64,000 nucleotides of DNA, from positions 765,774 through 829,773 of the forward strand of contig CM063509.1 in assembly GCA_032207245.1 (NCBI GenBank), read 5' to 3'. Shown piece by piece: positions 12,508-25,095 of the stretch (position 1 is its first letter; the number at the start of each line of letters is the position of its first letter). The notes under the pieces are model-generated. The model saw only the letters and a list, made by a program, of their open reading frames with translations, did not search any database and was not told the DNA's origin. This stretch comes from Pardosa pseudoannulata (Eukaryota; Arthropoda; Arachnida; Araneae; Lycosidae). A program made the position numbers and the translations under genes.

Positions 12508-12877
12508 GTGATATGCATTGTTCCATGTTTCAACAGAAAATGGAGGAGTTATTTGGGTATATTTCGGACAACAGCGGAAAATTCGCAAAATTCAACTACA
12601 GAAAATTTACATGTTCGCGATTCTGCTCTTATAAACAGTATAAATTATAAAAAATATAGTTTCAAACTCTTCGTCTTTAAAAGACCTACACGGTGATATG
12701 CAATGTTCCATGTTTCAACAGAAAATGGAGGAGTTATTTAGGTATATTTCCGAAAACAGCGGAAAATTCGCAAAATTCAACTACAGAAAATTTACACGTT
12801 CGCGATTCTGCTCTTATAAACAGAATGAATTATAATAAGTATAGTATCAATCTCTTCGTCTTTAAGAGACCTACACG
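12508..12877. repeat. Rare-haplotype block (TTTCGGACAACAGCGG, then GCAATG), copy 1
   Basis: The first unit has TTTCGGACAACAGCGG in place of TTTCCGAAAACAGCGG, ACATGTTCGCG, and ATAGTTTCAAACTC. The next unit has TATGCAATG. The same combination recurs at 24,154-24,523. Several independent rare changes shared in the same order indicate common descent by segmental copying and not repeated mutation. An isolated ATAGTTTCAAACTC also occurs in the unit at 20,087. Confidence 0.75.
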
Positions 12878-15800
12878 GTGATATGCATTGTTCCATGTTT
12901 CAACAGAAAATGGAGGAGTTATTTGGGTATATTTCTGAAAACAGCGGAAAATTCGCAAAATTCAACTACAGAAAATTTACACGTTCGCGATTCTGCTCTT
13001 ATAAACAGAATGAATTATAATAAATATAGTATCAATCTCTTCGTCTTTAAGAGATCTACACGGTGATATGCATTGTTCCATGTTTCAACAGAAAATGCAG
13101 GAGTTATTTGGTATATTTCCGAAAACAGCGGAAAATTCGCAAAATTCAACTACAGAAAATTTACACGTTCGCGATTCTGCTCTTATAAACAGAATGAATT
13201 ATAATAAATATAGTATCAAACTCTTCGTCTTTAAAAGACCTACACGGTGATATGCATTGTTCCATGTTTCAACAGAAAATGGAGGAGTTATTTGGGTATA
13301 TTTCCGAAAACAGCGGAAAATTCGCAAAATTCAACTACAGAAAATTTACACTTTCGCGATTCTGCTCTTATAAACAGAATGAATTATAATAAATATAGTA
13401 TCAATCTCTTCGTCTTTAAGAGACCTACACGGTGATATGCATTGTTCCATGTTTCAACAGAAAATGGAGGAGTTATTTAGGTATATTTCCGAAAACAGCG
13501 GAAAATTCGCAAAATTCAACTACAGAAAATTTACACGTTCGCGATTCTGCTCTTATAAACATAATGAATTATAATAAATATAGTATCAATCCCTTCGTCT
13601 TTAAAAGACCTACACGGTGATATGCATTGTTCCATGTTTCAACAGAAAATGGAGGAGTTATTTGGGTATATTTCCGAAAACAGCGGAAAATTCGCAAAAT
13701 TCAACTACAGAAAATTTACACGTTCGCGATTCTGCTCTTATAAACAGAATAAATTATAATAAATATAGTATCAAACTCTTCGTCTTTAAAAGACCTACAC
13801 GGTGATATGCATTGTTCCATGTTTCAACAGAAAATGGAGGAGTTATTTGGTATATTTCCGAAAACAGCGGAAAATTCGCAAAATTCAACTACAGAAAATT
13901 TACACGTTCGCGATTCTGCTCTTATAAACAGAATGAATTATAATAAATATAGTATCAATCTCTTCGTCTTTAAAAGACCTACACGGTGATATGCATTGTT
14001 CCATGTTTCAACAGAAAATGGAGGAGTTATTTGGGTATATTTCCGAAAACAGCGGAAAATTCGCAAAATTCAACTACAGAAAATTTACACGTTCGCGATT
14101 CTGCTCTTATAAACAGAATAAATTATATAAAATATAGTATCAAACTCTTCGTCTTTAAAAGACCTACACGGTGATATGCATTGTTCCATGTTTCAACAGA
14201 AAATGGAGGAGTTATTTGGGTATATTTCCGAAAACAGCGGAAAATTCGCAAAATTCAACTACAGAAAATTTACACGTTCGCGATTCTGCTCTTATAAACA
14301 GAATGAATTATAATAAATATAGTATCAATCTCTTCGTCTTTAAGAGACCTACACGGTGATATGCATTGGTCCATGTTTCAACAGAAAATGGAGGAGTTAT
14401 TTGGATATATTTCGGAAAACTGCGGAAAATTCGCAAAATTCAACTACAGAAAATTTACACGTTCGCGATTCTGCTCTTATAAACAGAATGAATTATAATA
14501 AATATAGTATCAATCTCTTCGTCTTTAAGAGACCTACACGGTGATATGCATTGTTCCATGTTTCAACAGAAAATGGAGGAGTTATTTGGGTATATTTCCG
14601 AAAACAGCGGAAAATTCGCAAAATTCAACTACAGAAAATTTACACGTTCGCGATTCTGCTCTTATAAACATAATGAATTATAATAAATATAGTATCAATC
14701 CCTTCGTCTTTAAAAGACCTACACGGTGATATGCATTGTTCCATGTTTCAACAGAAAATGGAGGAGTTATTTGAATATATTTCCGAAAACAGCGGAAAAT
14801 TCGCAAAATTCAACTACAGAAAATTTACACGTTCGCGATTCTGCTCTTATAAACAGAATGAATTATAATAAATATAGTATCAATCTCTTCGTCTTTAAGA
14901 GACCTACACGGTGATATGCATTGTTCCATGTTTCAACAGAAAATGGAGGAGTTATTTGAATATATTTCCGAAAACAGCGGAAAATTCGCAAAATTCAACT
15001 ACAGAAAATTTACACGTTCGCGATTCTGCTCTTATAAACAGAATGAATTATAATAAATATAGTATCAATCTCTTCGTCTTTAAGAGACCTACACGGTGAT
15101 ATGCATTGTTCCATGTTTCAACAGAAAATGGAGGAGTTATTTGGGTATATTTCCGAAAACAGCGGAAAATTCGCAAAATTCAACTACAGAAAATTTACAC
15201 GTTCGCGATTCTGCTCTTATAAACATAATGAATTATAATAGATATAGTATCAATCTCTTCGTCTTTAAAAGACCTACACGGTGATATGCATTGTTCCATG
15301 TTTCAACAGAAAATGGAGGAGTTATTTGGGTATATTTCCGAAAACAGCGGAAAATTCGCAAAATTCAACTACAGAAAATTTACACGTTCGCGATTCTGCT
15401 CTTATAAACAGAATAAATTATATAAAATATAGTATCAATCTCTTCGTCTTTAAAAGACCTACACGGTGATATGCATTGTTCCATGTTTCAACAGAAAATG
15501 GAGGAGTTATTTGGGTATATTTCCGAAAACAGCGGAAAATTCGCAAAATTCAACTACAGAAAATTTACACGTTCGCGATTCTGCTCTTATAAACAGAATG
15601 AATTATAATAAATATAGTATCAATCTCTTCGTCTTTAAAAGACCTACACGGTGATATGCATTTTTCCATGTTTCAACAGAAAATGGAGGAGTTATTTGGT
15701 ATATTTCCGAAAACAGCGGAAAATTCGCAAATATCAACTACAGAAAATTTACACGTTCGCGATTCTGCTCTTATAAACAGAATGAATTATAATAAATATA

Positions 15801-16941
15801 GTATCAATCTCTTCGTCTTTAAAAGACCTACACGGTGATATGCATTGTTCCATGTTTCAACAGAAAATGGAGGAGTTATTTGGTATATTTCCGAAAACAG
15901 CGGAAAATTCGCAAAATTCAACTACAGAAAATTTACACGTTCGCGATTCTGCTCTTATAAACAGAATGAATTATAATAAATATAGTATCAATCTCTTCGT
16001 CTTTAAAAGACCTACACGGTGATATGCATTGTTCCATGTTTCAACAGAAAATGGAGGAGCTATTTGGGTATATTTCCGAAAACAGCGGAAAATTCGCAAA
16101 ATTCAACTACAGAAAATTTACACGTTCGCGATTCTGCTCTTATAAACAGAATGAATTATAATAAATATAGTATCAATCTCTTCGTCTTGAAGAGACCTAC
16201 ACGGTGATATGCATTGTTCCATGTTTCAACAGAAAATGGAGGAGTTATTTGGTATATTTCCGAAAACAGCGGAAAATTCGCAAAATTCAACTACAGAAAA
16301 TTTACACGTTCGCGATTCTGCTCTTATAAACAGAATGAATTATAATAAATATAGTATCAATCTCTTCGTCTTTAAAAGACCTACACGGTGATATGCATTG
16401 TTCCATGTTTCAACAGAAAATGGAGGAGTTATTTGGGTATATTTCCGAAAACAGCGGAAAATTCGCAAAATTCAACTACAGAAAATTTACACTTTCGCGA
16501 TTCTGCTCTTATAAACAGAGTGAATTATAATAAAATAGTATCAATCTCTTCGTCTTTAAGAGACCTACACGGTGATATGCATTGTTCCATGTTTCAACAG
16601 AAAATGGAGGAGTTATTTGGGTATATTTCCGAAAACAGCGGAAAATTCGCAAAATTCAACTACAGAAAATTTACACGTTCGCGATTCTGCTCTTATAAAC
16701 AGAATAAATTATAATAAATATAGTATCAATCTCTTCGTCTTTAAAAGACCTACACGGTGATATGCATTGTTCCATGTTTCAACAGAAAATGGAGGAGTTA
16801 TTTGGGTATATTTCCGAAAACAGCGGAAAATTCGCAAAATTCAACTACAGAAAATTTACACGTTCGCGATTCTGCTCTTATAAACAGAATGAATTATAAT
16901 AAATATAGTATCAAACTCTTCGTCTTTAAAAGACCTACACG

Positions 16942-19900
16942 GTGATATGCATTGTTCCATGTTTCAACAGAAAATGGAGGAGTTATTTTGATATATTTCC
17001 GAAAACAGCGGAAAATTCGCAAAATTCAACTACAGAAAATTTACACTTTCGCGATTCTGCTCTTATAAACAGAATGAATTATAATAATTATAGTATCAAT
17101 CTCTTCGTCTTTAAGAGACCTACACGGTGATATGCATTGTTCCATGTTTCAACAGAAAATGGAGGAGTTATTTAGGTATATTTCCGAAAACAGCGGAAAA
17201 TTCGCAAAATTCAACTACAGAAAATTTACACGTTCGCGATTCTGCTCTTATAAACAGAATGAATTATAATAATTATAGTATCAATCTCTTCGTCTTTAAG
17301 AGACCTACACGGTGATATGCATTGTTCCATGTTTCAACAGAAAATGGAGGAGTTATTTGGGTATATTTCCGAAAACAGCGGAAAATTCGCAAAATTCAAC
17401 TACAGAAAATTTACACGTTCGCGATTCTGCTCTTATAAACAGAATAAATTATATAAAATATAGTATCAATCTCTTCGTCTTTAAAAGACCTACACGGTGA
17501 TATGCATTGTTCCATGTTTCAACAGAAAATGGAGGAGTTATTTGGGTATATTTCCGAAAACAGCGGAAAATTCGCAAAATTCAACTACAGAAAATTTACA
17601 CTTTCGCGATTCTGCTCTTATAAACAGAATGAATTATAAAAAATATAGTATCAAACTCTTCGTCTTTAAAAGACCTACACGGTGATATGCATTGTTCCAT
17701 GTTTCAACAGAAAATGGAGGAGTTATTTAGGTATATTTCCGAAAACAGCGGAAAATTCGCAAAATTCAACTACAGAAAATTTACACGTTCGCGATTCTGC
17801 TCTTATAAACAGAATGAATTATAATAAATATAGTATCAATCTCTTCGTCTTTAAAAGACCTACACGGTGATATGCATTGTTCCATGTTTCAACAGAAAAT
17901 GGAGGAGTTATTTGAATATATTTCCGAAAACAGCGGAAAATTCGCAAAATTCAACTACAGAAAATTTACACGTTCGCGATTCTGCTCTTATAAACAGAAT
18001 AAATTATATAAAATATAGTATCAATCTCTTCGTCTTTAAAAGACCTACACGGTGATATGCATTGTTCCATGTTTCAACAGAAAATGGAGGAGTTATTTGG
18101 GTATATTTCCGAAAACAGCGGAAAATTCGCAAAATTCAACTACAGAAAATTTACACGTTCGCGATTCTGCTCTTATAAACAGAATGAATTATAATAAATA
18201 TAGTATCAATCTCTTCGTCTTTAAAAGACCTACACGGTGATATGCATTGTTCCATGTTTCAACAGAAAATGGAGGAGTTATTTGGGTATATTTCCGAAAA
18301 CAGCGGAAAATTCGCAAAATTCAACTACAGAAAATTTACACTTTCGCGATTCTGCTCTTATAAACAGAATGAATTATAATAAATATAGTATCAATCTCTT
18401 CGTCTTTAACAGACCTACACGGTGATATGCATTGTTCCATGTTTCAACAGAAAATGGAGGAGTTATTTAGGTATATTTCCGAAAACAGCGGAAAATTCGC
18501 AAAATTCAACTACAGAAAATTTACACGTTCGCGATTCTGCTCTTATAAACATAATGAATTATAATAAATATAGTATCAATCCCTTCGTCTTTAAAATACC
18601 TACACGGTGATATGCATTGTTCCATGTTTCAACAGAAAATGGAGGAGTTATTTGAATATATTTCCGAAAACAGCGGAAAATTCGCAAAATTCAACTACAG
18701 AAAATTTACACGTTGGCGATTCTGCTCTTATAAACAGAATAAATTATATAAAATATAGTATCAATCTCTTGGTCTTTAAAAGACCTACACGGTGATATGC
18801 ATTGTTCCATGTTTCAACAGAAAATGGAGGAGTTATTTGGGTATATTTCCGAAAACAGCGGAAAATTCGCAAAATTCAACTACAGAAAATTTACACGTTC
18901 GCGATTCTGCTCTTATAAACAGAATGAATTATAATAAATATAGTATCAATCTCTTCGTCTTTAAAAGACCTACACGGTGATATGCATTGTTCCATGTTTC
19001 AACAGAAAATGGAGGAGTTATTTGGGTATATTTCCGAAAACAGCGGAAAATTCGCAAAATTCAACTACAGAAAATTTACACGTTCGCGATTCTGCTCTTA
19101 TAAACAGAATAAATTATAAAAAATATAGTATCAAACTCTTCGTCTTTAAAAGACCTACACGGTGATATGCATTGTTCCATGTTTCAACAGAAAATGGAGG
19201 AGTTATTTGGGTATATTTCCGAAAACAGCGGAAAATTCGCAAAATTCAACTACAGAAAATTTACACGTTCGCGATTCTGCTCTTATAAACAGAATGAATT
19301 ATAATAAGTATAGTATCAATCTCTTCGTCTTTAAGAGACCTACACGGTGATATGCATTGTTCCATGTTTCAACAGAAAATGGAGGAGTTATTTAGGTATA
19401 TTTCCGAAAACAGCGGAAAATTCGCAAAATTCAACTACAGAAAATTTACACGTTCGCGATTCTGCTCTTATAAACAGAATGAATTATAATAAATATAGTA
19501 TCAATCTCTTCGTCTTTAAGAGACCTACACGGTGATATGCATTGTTCCATGTTTCAACAGAAAATGGAGGAGTTATTTGGGTATATTTCAGAAAACAGCG
19601 GAAAATTCGCAAAATTCAACTACAGAAAATTTACACGTTCGCGATTCTGCTCTTATAAACAGAATGAATTATAATAAATATAGTATCAATCTCTTCGTCT
19701 TTAAGAGACCTACACGGTGATATGCATTGTTCCATGTTTCAACAGAAAATGGAGGAGTTATTTGGGTATATTTCCGAAAACAGCTTAAAATTCGCAAAAT
19801 TCAACTACAGAAAATTTACACGTTCGCGATTCTGCTCTTATAAACAGAATGAATTATAATAAATATAGTATCAATCTCTTCGTCTTTAAGAGACCTACAC

Positions 19901-21934
19901 GGTGATATGCATTGTTCCATGTTTCAACAGAAAATGGAGGAGTTATTTGGGTATATTTCCGAAAACAGCGGAAAATTCGCAAAATTCAACTACAGAAAAT
20001 TTACACGTTCGCGATTCTGCTCTTATAAACAGAATAAATTATATAAAATATAGTATCAAACTCTTCGTCTTTAAAAGACCTACACGGTGATATGCATTGT
20101 TCCATGTTTCAACAGAAAATGGAGGAGTTATTTGGGTATATTTCCGAAAACAGCGGAAAATTCGCAAAATTCAACTACAGAAAATTTACACGTTCGCGAT
20201 TCTGCTCTTATAAACAGAATAAATTATAAAAAATATAGTTTCAAACTCTTCGTCTTTAAAAGACCTACACGGTGATATGCATTGTTCCATGTTTCAACAG
20301 AAAATGGAGGAGTTATTTGGGTATATTTCCGAAAACAGCGGAAAATTCGCAAAATTCAACTACAGAAAATTTACACTTTCGCGATTCTGCTCTTATAAAC
20401 AGAATGAATTATAATAATTATAGTATCAATCTCTTCGTCTTTAAGAGACCTACACGGTGATATGCATTGTTCCATGTTTCAACAGAAAATGGAGGAGTTA
20501 TTTAGGTATATTTCCGAAAACAGCGGAAAATTCGCAAAATTCAACTACAGAAAATTTACACGTTCGCGATTCTGCTCTTATAAACATAATGAATTATAAT
20601 AAATATAGTATCAATCTCTTCGTCTTTAAAAGACCTACACGGTGATATGCATTTTTCCATGTTTCAACAGAAAATGGAGGAGTTATTTGGTATATTTCCG
20701 AAAACAGCGGAAAATTCGCAAAATTCAACTACAGAAAATTTACACTTTCGCGATTCTGCTCTTATAAACAGAATGAATTATAATAAATATAGTATCAATC
20801 TCTTCGTCTTTAAAAGACCTACACGGTGATATGCATTGTTCCATGTTTCAACAGAAAATATAGGAGTTATTTGAATATATTTCCGAAAACAGCGGAAAAT
20901 TCGCAAAATTCAACTACAGAAAATTTACACGTTCGCGATTCTGCTCTTATAAACAGAATAAATTATATAAAATATAGTATAAATCTCTTGGTCTTTAAAA
21001 GACCTACACGGTGATATGCATTGTTCCATGTTTCAACAGAAAATGGAGGAGTTATTTGGGTATATTTCTGAAAACAGCGGAAAATTCGCAAAATTCAACT
21101 ACAGAAAATTTACACGTTCGCGATTCTGCTCTTATAAACAGAATGAATTATAATAAATATAGTATCAATCTCTTCGTCTTTAAAAGACCTACACGGTGAT
21201 ATGCATTGTTCCATGTTTCAACAGAAAATGGAGGATTTATTTGGTATATTTCCGAAAACAGCGGAAAATTCGCAAATATCAACTACAGAAAATTTACACG
21301 TTCGCGATTCTGCTCTTATAAACAGAATGAATTATAATAAATATAGTATCAATCTCTTCGTCTTTAAAAGACCTACACGGTGATATGCATTGTTCCATGT
21401 TTCAACAGAAAATGGAGGAGTTATTTTGATATATTTCGGAAAACTGCGGAAAATTCGCAAAATTCAACTACAGAAAATTTACACGTTCGCGATTCTGCTC
21501 TTATAAACAGAATGAATTATAATAAATATAGTATCAATCCCTTCGTCTTTAAAAGACCTACACGGTGATATGCATTGTTCCATGTTTCAACAGAAAATGG
21601 AGGAGTTATTTGGGTATATTTCCGAAAACAGCGGAAAATTCGCAAAATTCAACTACAGAAAATTTACACGTTCGCGATTCTGCTCTTATAAACAGAATGA
21701 ATTATAATAAATATAGTATCAATCCCTTCGTCTTTAAAAGACCTACACGGTGATATGCATTGTTCCATGTTTCAACAGAAAATGGAGGAGTTATTTGAAT
21801 ATATTTCCGAAAACAGCGGAAAATTCGCAAAATTCAACTACAGAAAATTTACACGTTCGCGATTCTGCTCTGATAAACAGAATAAATTATATAAAATATA
21901 GTATCAATCTCTTGGTCTTTAAAAGACCTACACG
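16942..21934. repeat. Array segment with 17-monomer (about 3,145 bp) periodicity
   Basis: The monomer with TAATAATTATAG occurs at 17,127 and 20,272, exactly 3,145 bp apart. The AATCCC monomer at 18,422 and the GAATAT / CTTGGTCTTT monomer at 18,607 recur at 21,565 and 21,750, 3,143 bp apart after two single-base deletions. Another GAATAT / CTTGGTC unit lies at 20,826. The remaining positions match only in part, so this may be a single duplicated segment of about 17 monomers and not a repeating higher-order unit. Confidence 0.5.
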
Positions 21935-24153
21935 GTGATATGCATTGTTCCATGTTTCAACAGAAAATGGAGGAGTTATTTGGGTATATTTCCGAAAACA
22001 GCGGAAAATTCGCAAAATTCAACTACAGAAAATTTACACTTTCGCGATTCTGCTCTTATAAACAGAATGAATTATAATAAGTATAGTATCAATCTCTTCG
22101 TCTTTAAGAGACCTACACGGTGATATGCATTGTTCCATGTTTCAACAGAAAATGGAGGAGTTATTTGGTATATTTCCGAAAACAGCGGAAAATTCGCAAA
22201 ATTCAACTACAGAAAATTTACACGTTCGCGATTCTGCTCTTATAAACAGAATGAATTATAATAAATATAGTATCAATCTCTTCGTCTTTAAAAGACCTAC
22301 ACGGTGATATGCATTGTTCCATGTTTCAACAGAAAATGGAGGAGTTATTTAGGTATATTTCCGAAAACAGCGGAAAATTCGCAAAATTCAACTACAGAAA
22401 ATTTACACTTTTGCGATTCTGCTCTTATAAACAGAATGAATTATAATAAAAATAGTATCAATCTCTTCGTCTTTAAGAGACCTACACGGTGATATGCATT
22501 GTTCCATGTTTCAACAGAAAATGGAGGAGTTATTTTCGTATATTTCCGAAAACAGTGGAAAATTCGCAAAATTCAACTACAGAAAATTTACACGTTCGCG
22601 ATTCTGCTCTTATAAACAGAATGAATTATAATAAATATAGTATCAATCTCTTCGTCTTTAAGAGACCTACACGGTGATATGCATTGTTCCATGTTTCAAC
22701 AGAAAATGGAGGAGTTATTTGGGTATATTTCCGAAAACAGTGGAAAATTCGCAAAATTCAACTACAGAAAATTTACACTTTCGCGATTCTGCTCTTATAA
22801 ACAGAATGAATTATAATAAATATAGTATCAATCTCTTCGTCTTTAAGAGACCTACACGGTGATATGCATTGTTCCATGTTTCAACAGAAAATGGAGGAGT
22901 TATTTGGGTATATTTCCGAAAACAGCGGAAAATTCGCAAAATTCAACTACAGAAAATTTACACTTTCGCGATTCTGCTCTTATAAACAGAATGAATTATA
23001 ATAAATATAGTATCAATCTCTTCGTCTTTAAGAGACCTACACGTTGATATGCATTGTTCCATGTTTCAACAGAAAATGGAGGAGTTATTTGGGTATATTT
23101 CCGAAAACAGCGGAAAATTCGCAAAATTCAACTACAGAAAATTTACACGTTCGCGATTCTGCTCTTATAAACAGAATGAATTATAATAAATATAGTATCA
23201 ATCTCTTCGTCTTTAAAAGACCTACACGGTGATATGCATTGTTCCATGTTTCAACAGAAAATGGAGGAGTTATTTAGGTATATTTCCGAAAACAGCGGAA
23301 AATTCGCAAAATTCAACTACAGAAAATTTACACGTTCGCGATTCTGCTCTTATAAACAGAATAAATTATATAAAATATAGTATCAAACTCTTCGTCTTTA
23401 AAAGACCTACACGGTGATATGCATTGTTCCATGTTTCAACAGAAAATGGAGGAGTTATTTGGGTATATTTCCGAAAACAGCGGAAAATTCGCAAAATTCA
23501 ACTACAGAAAATTTACACTTTCGCGATTCTGCTCTTATAAACAGAATGAATTATAATAAATATAGTATCAAACTCTTCGTCTTTAAAAGACCTACACGGT
23601 GATATGCATTGTTCCATGTTTCAACAGAAAATGGAGGAGTTATTTAGGTATATTTCCGAAAACAGCGGAAAATTCGCAAAATTCAACTACAGAAAATTTA
23701 CACTTTCGCGATTCTGCTCTTATAAACAGAATGAATTATAATAATTATGGTATCAATCTCTTAGACTTTAAGAGACCTACACGGTGATATGCATTGTTCC
23801 ATGTTTCAACAGAAAATGGAGGAGTTATTTGGGTATATTTCCGAAAACAGCGGAAAATTCGCAAAATTCAACTACAGAAAATTTACACGTTCGCGATTCT
23901 GCTCTTATAAACAGAATGAATTATAATAAATATAGTATCAATCTCTTCGTCTTTAAAAGACCTACACGGTGATATGCAATGTTCCATGTTTCAACAGAAA
24001 ATGGAGGAGTTATTTGGGTATATTTCCGAAAACAGCGGAAAATTCGCAAAATTCAACTACAGAAAATTTACACGTTCGCGATTCTGCTCTTATAAACAGA
24101 ATAAATTATATAAAATATAGTATCAAACTCTTCGTCTTTAAAAGACCTACACG

Positions 24154-24523
24154 GTGATATGCATTGTTCCATGTTTCAACAGAAAATGGAGGAGTTATTT
24201 GGGTATATTTCGGACAACAGCGGAAAATTCGCAAAATTCAACTACAGAAAATTTACATGTTCGCGATTCTGCTCTTATAAACAGAATAAATTATAAAAAA
24301 TATAGTTTCAAACTCTTCGTCTTTAAAAGACCTACACGGTGATATGCAATGTTCCATGTTTCAACAGAAAATGGAGGAGTTATTTGGGTATATTTCCGAA
24401 AACAGCGGAAAATTCGCAAAATTCAACTACAGAAAATTTACACTTTCGCGATTCTGCTCTTATAAACAGAATGAATTATAATAAATATAGTATCAATCTC
24501 TTCGTCTTTAAGAGACCTACACG
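24154..24523. repeat. Rare-haplotype block (TTTCGGACAACAGCGG, then GCAATG), copy 2
   Basis: This shares TTTCGGACAACAG, ACATGTTCGCG, ATAGTTTCAAACTC and a following TATGCAATG unit with 12,508-12,877, at a distance of 11,646 bp, or 63 monomers allowing for single-base deletions. Neighbouring units on the left differ, so the shared tract is short. Conversion or an old duplication since eroded would both explain it. Confidence 0.75.
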
Positions 24524-24708
24524 GTGATATGCATTGTTCCATGTTTCAACATTAAATTGAGGTGTTATTTGTGTATATTTCCAAAAACAGCGGAAAAATC
24601 GCAAAATTAAAATAAAGAAAGTTTACACGTTCGTGATTCTGCTCTTATAAACATAATGAATTATAATAAATATAGTATCAATCTCTTCGACTTTAAAAGA
24701 CCTACACG
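24524..24708. repeat. Diverged B-type monomer
   Basis: It differs from the A consensus at many linked positions: CATTAAATTGAGGTG for CAGAAAATGGAGGAG, TTTGTGTATATTTCCAAAAAC for the usual TTTGGGTATATTTCCG form, AAAAATCGC, AATTAAAATAAAGAAAG for AATTCAACTACAGAAAA, and TTCGTGATTC for TTCGCGATTC, which loses the NruI site. Length is still 185. It is the most complete B-type copy here, with relatives at 28,038 and 31,923. Confidence 0.85.
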
Positions 24709-24893
24709 GTGATATACATTGTTCCATGTTTCAACAGAAAATGGAGGAGTTATTTGGGTATATTTCCGAAAACAGCGGAAAATTCGCAAAATTCAACTAC
24801 AGAAAATTTACACGTTCGCGATTCTGCTCTTATAAACAGAATGAATTATAATAAATATAGTATCAATCTCTTCGTCTTTAGGTGACCTACACG

Positions 24894-25078
24894 GTGATAT
24901 GCATTGTTCCATGTTTCAACAGAAAATGGAGGAGTTATTTGGGTATATTTCCGAAAACAGCGGAAAAATCGCAAAATTAAAATAAAGAAAATTTACACGT
25001 TCGCGATTCTGCTCTTATAAACATAATGAAATATAATAAATATAGAATCAATCTCTTCGTCTTTAAAACACCTGCATG
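24894..25078. repeat. A-head / B-tail chimeric monomer ending in the GCATGC junction variant
   Basis: The first half is A-type (CAGAAAATGGAGGAG, TTTCCGAAAAC). From AAAAATCGC onward it is B-type (AATTAAAATAAAGAAAA). It ends with ATAGAATC and AAAACACCTGCATGC, creating an SphI site at 25,074-25,079. The sharp switch between the dyad and position 76 suggests gene conversion or unequal exchange inside a monomer. Confidence 0.8.
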
Positions 25079-25095
25079 CTGATATGCATTAATCC
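25067..25095. repeat. GCATGC junction variant, copy 1
   Basis: The boundary reads ACACCTGCATGCTGATATG then CATTAATCC, in place of AGACCTACACGGTGATATG then CATTGTTCC. Six or so linked changes are shared with 31,355-31,384 and 37,411-37,440. The following unit (from 25,079) also has GGAGGTGTTATTTGG. Confidence 0.8.
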
